A DNA stretch of 34,221 nucleotides from an uncultured Prevotella sp. GTDB taxonomy: Bacteria; Bacteroidota; Bacteroidia; Bacteroidales; Bacteroidaceae. Below are positions 6,370 through 14,398 of this stretch, piece by piece. Position numbers and translations under genes: made by a program. The stretch lies in the NCBI RefSeq assembly GCF_900549175.1, contig NZ_URNN01000013.1, positions 1 to 34,221 of the forward strand. The letters are read 5' to 3'. The notes under the pieces are model-generated. The model was not told the origin of the DNA. It worked only from the letters and a program-made list of their open reading frames with translations, and ran no database searches. Numbering within the stretch: the stretch's first letter is position 1; every line of letters begins with the position of its first letter.

Positions 6370-9300
6370 ATGAAAGTTTCAAAACTACTCGCTATGAGTG
6401 CACTGCTGCTTGCGGGCAGTGGTGCGGCGGAAGCTGCTCTGGTCGACGGTGTAAGACAGAAGCCACAGCCGCAGACCACAGCTTTCGAGTGGAACACCAC
6501 GTTGTATATGTACAACACCGGTGTTTCAAAGTATTTCCTTGGAGCCAACAGCTGGAACACACGTGGCAGTGTGAGCGACAAGGGATACAAGGTGAAAATA
6601 ACAAAACATGTGGAGGACGGCCTCGAGTGGGACGGCTCTTCTGCCATCCTCAACGACTCTGTAGAGACGAAGAAGGCATGGTTCAAGACGTTCATCGCAG
6701 ATGAAGCAGGAAACTGCTGGGTGGATTGTGCCAACCAGGCTGACTCAATCTGGACCCTTAAGAGTGCCGGTGATGCATGGCGTTTCGGTCCGGGTGAATA
6801 CAACAATACTTACAACTCGGCTACTTATCCTGATGTTTACCTTGGCGTGAAAGCCGGTGACGAGGGTAATACCCCCGAATTGTGGGCATTCCTTGCCGAG
6901 ACAGACAATATAGACTGGAAGTTCGTTTCTCCCGAAGCTTATGCAGCCCATCAGGAGGCGTTGGCCGTTTGGGCAAAGGCAGAGCAACTGCGCGCCCTCT
7001 TTGCCGAGGCTCAGTCTTTGGGCGTTGACTACTCCGCTGCCAAGGCTGTTTACGAGAATGAGGCTGCCACAATCGAGGAAATCGAGGCTGCCATCGCCGC
7101 TCTTGACGCTGCCATCACTGCTGCCAAGGAGAGTTTGGCATCTGTTGCCGAGCCGAAGGACCTGACGTCGAAGATTGTAAACGCCACCTATGATGACGGC
7201 AACAACAACGGTTGGAGCGGCACAGGTCCCACTTTCGGCTTCGGAGCCGCCGAGCATTACAACAAGACATACAACAGTTATCAGAAGATTACGGGTCTGC
7301 CCAATGGCGTATATGCCTTAAGTCTGTCGGCGTTCTACCGTGCAGGAAACTCAGAGCCCGCATATCAGAACTGGAAGAACAAGACAGCCGCTGCCGATTA
7401 TGCAAAGCTTTATGCAGTTACCGGCGAAGACTCTTTGCGTACAGCCATTATGTCGCCGTTTGAGGGTGTCAAGCCCAATGATTCAAAGGGCGGCAATGAA
7501 AGCAACGTTACCGATGGGGAGTATACATATTATATTCCCAACAACATGGAGACGGCTGCCAATTATTTCGCCGATGGATATTATGCCGACAACAAGGTGC
7601 TCGTAGGCATCACCGACGGCACTCTGACCATCGGTATAGAGAAGACACAGACCACTGGCGGTGACTGGACACTCTTCGACAACTGGAAACTCACCTACTA
7701 CGGAAACAAGGCTGATGCCTATCAGTTGTGGATGAACAGCGTGCTGGACAACTATACAGGCTATGCCGAGCCGGGCGAGGGCGTTGTTTACACATACAGT
7801 GTTCTCGATGACTACAAGGCAGTGCTTGAAGCAGTGAAGACCGCTGCCGACAAGGATGCCATCCTTGCTGCCGTCAAGCAACTCGATGCTGCCAAGGCAG
7901 AGCTTGATGCCAACATCGCTGCATGGACAGAACTGCTCAAGGTGGTGGAGGTTGCACGCGAAGTGGCACAGCGCCCCGACTCTGAATTAGCCGGTGAAGA
8001 CAAGGACAAACTGGCCGACTATCTCGACTTCGACTTTGAAGAAATTCTGTCAGAGCGTACCCTGACCACAGAGGAGGTTATCGCCGAGACTGAAAAGATT
8101 AGGCAAATGAAGGATGACGCCATAAAGAACGGTCTCGTTCCTGGACAGAAGTATGATATATCCAACCCCGGTTTTGAAGAAGGTGCTACAGGATGGGAGG
8201 GTAATCCTGCCATTGGTGGCTCACCCAACCACTGCGCCGAGGCTTATCAGAAGAAGTTTGATGTATACCAGATTGTGAAGGGTGCTCCTACAGGTGTTTA
8301 CAGCGTCAACGTGAAGGCATTCTTCCGCGACGGTCAGAACGAAACAGCATGGGCTAACTATCTTGCAGCAGAGGGCAACGTTACATCGCCTGTTTCCGTA
8401 TACCTCAACAGTAGTACCACACCTATCAAGAATGTGTATGACGAGAAGGTGGATGACCCCGACTATTTCGATGCTACAACCAACCCCGCACCGTTCGAGG
8501 CCGAGGACAACGACGGCAATACATATTGGTTTGCCAACGACATGAAGAATGCTTCAAAGATGTTCGCCGACGGACGTTACAAGGTAGAGGCTTTCGGTCT
8601 CGTAAGAGAAGGTGACGTGATGCGCATAGGTATCAAGGGCGATGCTTCTGCAAGCTTCAACTGGGCTATCTGGGATGACTTCGAGCTGATATACGAAGGC
8701 TTCAAGGCCGACGTTATCGCTCCGCAGCTCGAGACAGCTGCCGACGCTCTGAACGCTGCAGCCGACAAGACATTCGGTACTGAGGTGCGCGAGCAGATAG
8801 AGGGTGTGATTGGAGCTGCACAGGAGGCTCTCGACCAGACAGACGGCAAGGTGATGTTCGATGCTTTGGCTGATGTTCTTGCCCTTACTGACTCTATCGC
8901 CGCTTCTGAGGCCGTATTCACCGAACTCAGCGGTATGATAGATCCGTTCGGCGAGGCCATCGTTGCATCTACCAACGCAAGCGTTAAGGTGGAGGCAGAG
9001 GCTCTCATTGAGAAGATGGAGAACGCTGTGAAGAATAACGGTACTGTGACTACAGCCGAGGCTACCGCTCTCATCGCAAGCTGCAAGGAACTGACCATAC
9101 GTCTCGCTCTGCCCGAAGGCACTGCAAGCGCCCAGAACCCGCTCGACTACACCGCTCTCATCCAGACTCCTGACTTTGAGAAGGACGGCGTTAACTCTAT
9201 CGAGGGTTGGAGCGGAACATCCGGCTACAACTTCGGTAACGACGACACTCAGAAGTCTGCCCTGATGTTAGAGTTCTACAACAAGACATTCGACCTGTAT

Positions 9301-9897
9301 CAGGACATCGCTCTTGCCAATGTTCCCAACGGTAACTACAAGCTGTCTCTCTCTGCATTCTACCGCTTCGGTAGCGCTGAGGAAGACTATAACAAGTGGA
9401 CTGAAGATCCCAACTGCGGCACGACGAAACTCTATGCCGTAAGCGGTGGCGAGACATTCGAGACTCCTGTTGCCCTGCTGGCATCAGGTGCAGGCGAGGA
9501 GCAGGTAGGTGCAGGTTCTGAGGTAACTGTAGGCGACGGCCTGTATGTACCCAACGACATGGTGTCTGCAAACGCTTACTTCACTCTTGACAATCCGCGT
9601 TATCTGAACGAGCTCGTGGTGAAGGTTACCGACGGTAAGCTCCGCGTGGGTATCAAGAAGGATGCCAACGTAGGTTCTGACTGGGTTATCATGGACAGCT
9701 GGCGTCTGACATTCTATGGTAACGACGAAGTGCCCGGTGGTATCGAGAGCATTGAAGGCAATGCAGGAGCACCTGTAAAGGTTGAATACTTCAGCATCGA
9801 CGGTATGAAGCTGAGCAAGCCCTCTAAGGGTGTTGTCATCAAGCGCAGTACCGATGCTGCCGGCAACGTGACTGTAAAGACAGTAGTTGTTAAATAA
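6370..9897 (+). CDS. Large secreted protein with three repeated beta-rich modules
   Basis: The 1175-residue protein has a signal peptide (about 1-22, ending GAAEA). Residues 37-185 resemble a beta-trefoil (ricin-type) lectin region, with YMYNTGVSKYFLGANSWNT. Three related modules follow at about 264-446, 594-777 and 923-1118. Each starts with a (D)xxxxIxNxxFE-like strand and holds a YNKTF/Y-DxYQ-I-G-P-GxY pattern, an aromatic SAFYR-like strand, a late ANxYF segment and a final WxxxDxWxLxYxGN strand, as in galactose-binding/CBM-type jelly rolls. Alanine/glutamate-rich helical linkers (FIVAR-like) separate them. The C-terminus (1119-1175) resembles a type IX secretion tail. No catalytic domain was recognised; it is probably a surface or secreted carbohydrate-binding or adhesive scaffold. 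It is monocistronic, with its own promoter and terminator. Confidence 0.85.
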   Translation: MKVSKLLAMSALLLAGSGAAEAALVDGVRQKPQPQTTAFEWNTTLYMYNTGVSKYFLGANSWNTRGSVSDKGYKVKITKHVEDGLEWDGSSAILNDSVETKKAWFKTFIADEAGNCWVDCANQADSIWTLKSAGDAWRFGPGEYNNTYNSATYPDVYLGVKAGDEGNTPELWAFLAETDNIDWKFVSPEAYAAHQEALAVWAKAEQLRALFAEAQSLGVDYSAAKAVYENEAATIEEIEAAIAALDAAITAAKESLASVAEPKDLTSKIVNATYDDGNNNGWSGTGPTFGFGAAEHYNKTYNSYQKITGLPNGVYALSLSAFYRAGNSEPAYQNWKNKTAAADYAKLYAVTGEDSLRTAIMSPFEGVKPNDSKGGNESNVTDGEYTYYIPNNMETAANYFADGYYADNKVLVGITDGTLTIGIEKTQTTGGDWTLFDNWKLTYYGNKADAYQLWMNSVLDNYTGYAEPGEGVVYTYSVLDDYKAVLEAVKTAADKDAILAAVKQLDAAKAELDANIAAWTELLKVVEVAREVAQRPDSELAGEDKDKLADYLDFDFEEILSERTLTTEEVIAETEKIRQMKDDAIKNGLVPGQKYDISNPGFEEGATGWEGNPAIGGSPNHCAEAYQKKFDVYQIVKGAPTGVYSVNVKAFFRDGQNETAWANYLAAEGNVTSPVSVYLNSSTTPIKNVYDEKVDDPDYFDATTNPAPFEAEDNDGNTYWFANDMKNASKMFADGRYKVEAFGLVREGDVMRIGIKGDASASFNWAIWDDFELIYEGFKADVIAPQLETAADALNAAADKTFGTEVREQIEGVIGAAQEALDQTDGKVMFDALADVLALTDSIAASEAVFTELSGMIDPFGEAIVASTNASVKVEAEALIEKMENAVKNNGTVTTAEATALIASCKELTIRLALPEGTASAQNPLDYTALIQTPDFEKDGVNSIEGWSGTSGYNFGNDDTQKSALMLEFYNKTFDLYQDIALANVPNGNYKLSLSAFYRFGSAEEDYNKWTEDPNCGTTKLYAVSGGETFETPVALLASGAGEEQVGAGSEVTVGDGLYVPNDMVSANAYFTLDNPRYLNELVVKVTDGKLRVGIKKDANVGSDWVIMDSWRLTFYGNDEVPGGIESIEGNAGAPVKVEYFSIDGMKLSKPSKGVVIKRSTDAAGNVTVKTVVVK

Positions 9898-9918
9898 GCT
9901 CCTCCGGAGCAAATGACT

Positions 9919-9964
9919 GGAATCGGGGCAGGGCACGCCCGGCCCCGATTCCTTTCCTTTTTTG
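9919..9964 (+). terminator. Strong intrinsic terminator after the modular protein
   Basis: GGAATCGGGGC at 9919-9929 pairs perfectly with GCCCCGATTCC at 9942-9952. Inside, GGGC (9931-9934) pairs with GCCC (9937-9940), making a nearly continuous 15-bp stem. A T-rich tract (9953-9963) follows. It should separate the upstream gene from the glycosidase operon. Confidence 0.9.
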
Positions 9965-9976
9965 AATATGACATAA

Positions 9977-10000
9977 TACTTTTATAACGCTTTATAACGC
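9977..10000 (+). promoter_or_regulatory. Candidate operon promoter region with 10-bp direct repeat
   Basis: The 84 bp between the terminator and the glycosidase ATG must hold the operon promoter if the operon is independently expressed. TACTTTTA (9977-9984) is one base off TAnnTTTG, with a TTTCC 19 bp upstream inside the terminator tract. TTTATAACGC is repeated exactly at 9981-9990 and 9991-10000. No clean consensus is present, so an activator or alternative sigma factor may be needed. Confidence 0.35.
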
Positions 10001-10048
10001 TAACAATTTAACAGTTCGGAATCTCATCTTTCCGACAACTTCCTGCTC

Positions 10049-13000
10049 ATGAAAAATAAAAGACTCTTTCTGTTTGCCGCAATGGCGGCCGTTGCAGTTC
10101 AGGCAAGTGCACAAATAACGATGACTGTCGATGCCACACGCCGCGGCCCGCTGGTCAGCCCCTATCAGTACGGACTCTTCTTCGAGGAGATAAACCATGC
10201 CGGTGACGGCGGCCTTTATGCCGAACTGGTAAGGAACCGCTCGTTCGAGGAAGAACTCGACGGATGGACAGCGGTAGGCGGTGCCGAGTTGTCGCTCACC
10301 ACCACATCGCTGCTCAACGATGCGCAGGGTCATGCACTGTCTGTCAATGTCGCTTCGGCATCCGATACCGACATGAAGGGTATAGCCAACAGCGGCTTTT
10401 GGGGAATGAGCATACAGAAGGATTCGGTATACACCCTGTCGCTCTGGGTGAAAGCCCCAAAGAGTTTCACGGGCCGCATCAAGGCGCAGTTGCGTGCCGC
10501 CGACGGACAGACCGTGATAGGGCAGAGCGAACTTGAGGGCAGCACGGCTGCCACAAAATGGAGCAGACTGACAGCCACCATCAAGGCTACAGGCACAGAC
10601 CACGCCGGACAGCTGGTGTTGCTTACGGGCAACAACGGCCGTCTGAACATTGATATGGTGTCACTGTTTCCCGGAACATGGCGCAACCGCGCCAACGGCC
10701 TGCGCCCCGACCTGGCGCAGCTTCTTGCCGACACCCGCCCCACGTTCCTCCGTTTCCCCGGAGGATGCTATGTAGAGGGTGAAGGCTCTTACGACAACGC
10801 TTTCCAATGGAAAAAGACCATAGGCCCAATCGAGGAACGACCGGGCCACATGAACCAGAACTGGCGCTACCGCTCGAGCGACGGTCTGGGCTACGACGAA
10901 TATCTGCAGCTGGCCGAGGACATGGGCGCCGCCCCGATGTTTGTGGTCAATATAGGTTTGGGCCACGGCTTCACGCTGTCGCTCGAAGAGACCGAGACAC
11001 TGGTGCAGGACTGCCTCGACGCCATCGAATATGCCAATGGCGACGCATCCACCGAATGGGGTGCACGCCGCATCGCCAACGGCCATGCCGAGCCTTACAA
11101 CCTGAAATTCATAGAGGTGGGCAACGAGAACTACCAGGCCGGCGACATAGGTTACGTGGAGCGTTACTACATGTTCTACAAGGCCATCAAGGAGAAGTAC
11201 CCCGAAATAGTTGTGATAGGCAACGTAGAGGCCTGGGGCACCGACACCCCGTCGTGGCGCAACAAATATCCCGTCGACCTCGTCGACGAGCACTACTACC
11301 GCTCGTACACATGGATGAGGGACAACTACAACAAGTATGACAACACGCCGCGCTCCATAGGCATTTATAACGGTGAGTATGCTGCCAACGCCGGCGGCAC
11401 TTACGGCACCTACGGCAATATGAACAGCGCCCTCGGCGAGGCTGTCTACATGCTCGGCATGGAGCGCAACAGCGACGTGTGCCGCATGGCGTCGTTCGCA
11501 CCCATCTTCACTCACGAGATGGATCCCCGCTGGGCTTACGACATGATACACTTCCGTCAGGGTGCCAACTTCGTAACCCCGTCGTATCACGTACAGAAGA
11601 TTCTGGGCAACAGTCTGGGACACCAGAACATGCTGTGGACGGAGACGGGCAATACCGTCAGCTCCTCTGTTGCCGAGGCAAGGGTTGGCGTGGGCGCGTG
11701 GAGCACCCAGGTGGTGTACGATGACGTGACTGTAACGCTGCCCGACGGCACGGTGGTGGCGAAGGATGACTTTACGACAGACAGCGGCAAGTGGAGTTTC
11801 AACACTGGCACATGGGATGTGACAGGAGGCAATCTCACCCAGACACAGCAGGCCGAGAACTGCACGGCCGTGCTCAACATACCGGTTGCGGGCGGCAGTT
11901 ACACCTACAAGCTGCGCGCGAAGAAGATCTCCGGGTGGGAGGGATTCCTTATCATGTTCGACTATCAGGACAGCAACAACTATATATGGTGGAACATCGG
12001 CGGATGGACCAACTCGAAGCACGGTGTGGAGAAATGCGAGAACGGCTCGAAGACAACCGTTGCCTCGGCTTCCGGCAGCATCGAGACCGGACGCTGGTAC
12101 GACATCGAGATACGCAAGGAGGGCAGCATGGTGACGTGTCTGCTCGACGGACAGGAGGTGCACAAGTTTACGCTGGCATCTCAGAGGGCGATATACCAGA
12201 GCCTGCAGATGACGGCCGACGGCACCGCCATGCTGCTGAAGGTGGTCAACCCGCACGGCACCGCCCGCCGGCTTACTGTTGACGGACGCAACATGACACT
12301 GCTTGGCGTACGCACCGAGTACAGTCTGAAGGCTGAGAGCGGTCTGGCCGAGAACACCATGGACGCACCGCTGAACGTGGCTCCCGACGTGACACCCGAC
12401 GCACCGTCGGCAGAGACACCCGCCACTGACGGCAAGATTGTGGTGGACGTGCCGGCATACTCGCTCATGGTTTACCGCATAGCCATTGCCGACGCGGCTC
12501 CCGAAGCCGCAGAGGACAATGCCTACACCCGTGAAGACGAAGGCATGTACGGCTATCTTTATGCCCACATGCACACCACGCAGGAGATAACCTGCTACGC
12601 CCTGAGCAGCAACGGCACCTACTGGCGCGACCTCTTCGACAGCCGCGAGGTGTTCCCCACGAAGAACTATACCGAGACGGGCGGCATGCGCGACGCCTAC
12701 ATCTGCCGTACGCAGACAGGCAACTTCCTGCTCGCCGGCACCGACATGACATCGCGGTTGGGATGGACAAGCAACCACCGCATGACGTTCATGCACTCCA
12801 ACGACCTGGTGCACTGGGACAAGTACATCAGCATCGACCTCGAGAGCGAGGAAAATCTGGCCGCACTCGGACTTACCAACCCTGCTGACATGACGGCCGC
12901 ATGGGCACCGCAGATAATCTTCGACCCTGTTACGGGCAAGTATATGGCTTACTACAGTGTGGGTTTCCCCGACCGTCACCGCATATACTACTCGCTGCTG

Positions 13001-14344
13001 AATGAGGACCTCACGGAGGTGAGCAAGCCGATGGTGCTGTTCGACCCGGGATATGACGTCATCGACGCCGATATCGTGTGGAACGAGGCCGAAGGACAGT
13101 ATGTGATGGTGTTCAAGCGTGAGGGCGACCGTGCACTCAGCCGTGCCACGGCGCCTTATCTTGTGCCCACGGGCGACAAGACCACCGGCGCGTGCCAGTG
13201 GGTGAGAGACCCCGACTTCGGCATCGACGAGAGCGGACAGAGCATCGAGGCCCCGTCGCAGTTCCGTTACATCGGCAGCAAGCGCTGGCAGTTAGGCTAC
13301 CAGAAGTATTCAAACGGTTACAACTACCGCATAATGGATCTTGACGAGCGCGGTGCAAATCCCGCCAACCGCCGTGACATTTCGGGCGATGTGGCTCCGC
13401 AGCACGGCTCGTTCGTGAAACTGACGGAGGCCGAATACCGCTATTTGGAGACATGGGAGCAGGTGGTGACGCTGCTTGACAAGGTCAGGCCAATACACGA
13501 GGTGCTGCCCACCGACGAATCGCGCACGGCCATAGAGAAGGCCGAAAAGGCACTGGCCGACGACCTCGGCTCGTTCGCAGCTAATGCGGTGGCCATGCAG
13601 GAGGCTCTTACGGCTCTGGAGAAGTCTCTCGAGAAGACACCCAACATCAACGAGTATCTGCTTGAACAGGCCCGTCAGGGCAAACCCACCGACCTCACTC
13701 CGCTGATAGTGAACGCTGACTTTGCCAATGCCGCCGCGGGGTGGACGACATCTCCGGGATTTACTGCGGCCAACGGTTATGTGGCGGAGTATTACAACAC
13801 CAACTTCGACTTCAGCCAGACCATAACGGGGCTGCCCGACGGCAGTTACGAGGTGACCGTGCAGGGCTTCTACCGCATGGGCGGAATAGATGCGGCCCTG
13901 GCCGCGCACAATGGCGGAACGGAGAGCCTTAACTCCATATTTTACGCAAACGAAGCAGAAACACCGATGCTGAGCCTCTATGACGGCTCGGTATCGGATT
14001 ACTATACCATGTCGCCCTACAACTATCCCGACAATGTGGCGGGTGCCAACGAGGCTTTCAACAGCAACGGCCTCTACGCCAACACCATACGTCTGGAGGT
14101 GACGGGCGGACAGTTGACGATAGGCATACGCAAGAACACGCATATGGGTGCCGACTGGTGCTGTTTCGACAATTTCACGCTGCGCTTTTTGGGAAACCCC
14201 GATGCCGTTGCGGCAGTTGATGCCGACGCGGTGAAGGCTGGCGGCCGGTGCAGCAACCTGCAGGGGGTGTTCATTCCGGAGATGGACAGTTATCACGGGA
14301 TGTATATACAGGACGGACAAAAGAAGATAAAGAAATTGAACTGA
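10049..14344 (+). CDS. Multidomain GH51 / GH43 arabinofuranosidase-type glycosidase
   Basis: The 1431-residue protein has a signal peptide (1-22, ending ASA). The GH51 alpha-L-arabinofuranosidase part begins at about 24 and includes a CBM4_9-like insert (about 70-205). Glu360 in VGNEN is the predicted acid/base and Glu443 in YNGEYAAN the nucleophile. A LamG/concanavalin-like domain (about 555-709) is inserted before the GH51 C-terminal sheet (ends about 811). A GH43-like five-blade propeller follows (about 830-1108) with MRDAY, IDADI and EAPSQF as the likely acidic catalytic sites. A helical linker and one module (about 1213-1384) like those of the preceding gene come next, then a short GMYIQDG tail resembling type IX secretion tails. 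Likely role: removal of arabinose from arabinoxylan or arabinan, possibly with arabinanase or xylosidase activity from GH43. It is the first gene of the eight-gene operon. Confidence 0.9.
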   Translation: MKNKRLFLFAAMAAVAVQASAQITMTVDATRRGPLVSPYQYGLFFEEINHAGDGGLYAELVRNRSFEEELDGWTAVGGAELSLTTTSLLNDAQGHALSVNVASASDTDMKGIANSGFWGMSIQKDSVYTLSLWVKAPKSFTGRIKAQLRAADGQTVIGQSELEGSTAATKWSRLTATIKATGTDHAGQLVLLTGNNGRLNIDMVSLFPGTWRNRANGLRPDLAQLLADTRPTFLRFPGGCYVEGEGSYDNAFQWKKTIGPIEERPGHMNQNWRYRSSDGLGYDEYLQLAEDMGAAPMFVVNIGLGHGFTLSLEETETLVQDCLDAIEYANGDASTEWGARRIANGHAEPYNLKFIEVGNENYQAGDIGYVERYYMFYKAIKEKYPEIVVIGNVEAWGTDTPSWRNKYPVDLVDEHYYRSYTWMRDNYNKYDNTPRSIGIYNGEYAANAGGTYGTYGNMNSALGEAVYMLGMERNSDVCRMASFAPIFTHEMDPRWAYDMIHFRQGANFVTPSYHVQKILGNSLGHQNMLWTETGNTVSSSVAEARVGVGAWSTQVVYDDVTVTLPDGTVVAKDDFTTDSGKWSFNTGTWDVTGGNLTQTQQAENCTAVLNIPVAGGSYTYKLRAKKISGWEGFLIMFDYQDSNNYIWWNIGGWTNSKHGVEKCENGSKTTVASASGSIETGRWYDIEIRKEGSMVTCLLDGQEVHKFTLASQRAIYQSLQMTADGTAMLLKVVNPHGTARRLTVDGRNMTLLGVRTEYSLKAESGLAENTMDAPLNVAPDVTPDAPSAETPATDGKIVVDVPAYSLMVYRIAIADAAPEAAEDNAYTREDEGMYGYLYAHMHTTQEITCYALSSNGTYWRDLFDSREVFPTKNYTETGGMRDAYICRTQTGNFLLAGTDMTSRLGWTSNHRMTFMHSNDLVHWDKYISIDLESEENLAALGLTNPADMTAAWAPQIIFDPVTGKYMAYYSVGFPDRHRIYYSLLNEDLTEVSKPMVLFDPGYDVIDADIVWNEAEGQYVMVFKREGDRALSRATAPYLVPTGDKTTGACQWVRDPDFGIDESGQSIEAPSQFRYIGSKRWQLGYQKYSNGYNYRIMDLDERGANPANRRDISGDVAPQHGSFVKLTEAEYRYLETWEQVVTLLDKVRPIHEVLPTDESRTAIEKAEKALADDLGSFAANAVAMQEALTALEKSLEKTPNINEYLLEQARQGKPTDLTPLIVNADFANAAAGWTTSPGFTAANGYVAEYYNTNFDFSQTITGLPDGSYEVTVQGFYRMGGIDAALAAHNGGTESLNSIFYANEAETPMLSLYDGSVSDYYTMSPYNYPDNVAGANEAFNSNGLYANTIRLEVTGGQLTIGIRKNTHMGADWCCFDNFTLRFLGNPDAVAAVDADAVKAGGRCSNLQGVFIPEMDSYHGMYIQDGQKKIKKLN

Positions 14345-14398
14345 GACTGAACTTTTATCTAAAACTAAAAACGAAATAAATTATTAACTAACTTGAAT

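Noticed and set aside
10661..12979. Open frame of 772 codons on the minus strand inside the glycosidase gene
   Set aside because: It lies wholly antisense to a gene with clear catalytic motifs. The product is rich in V, H and R and shows no domain; it reflects codon bias of the sense strand.
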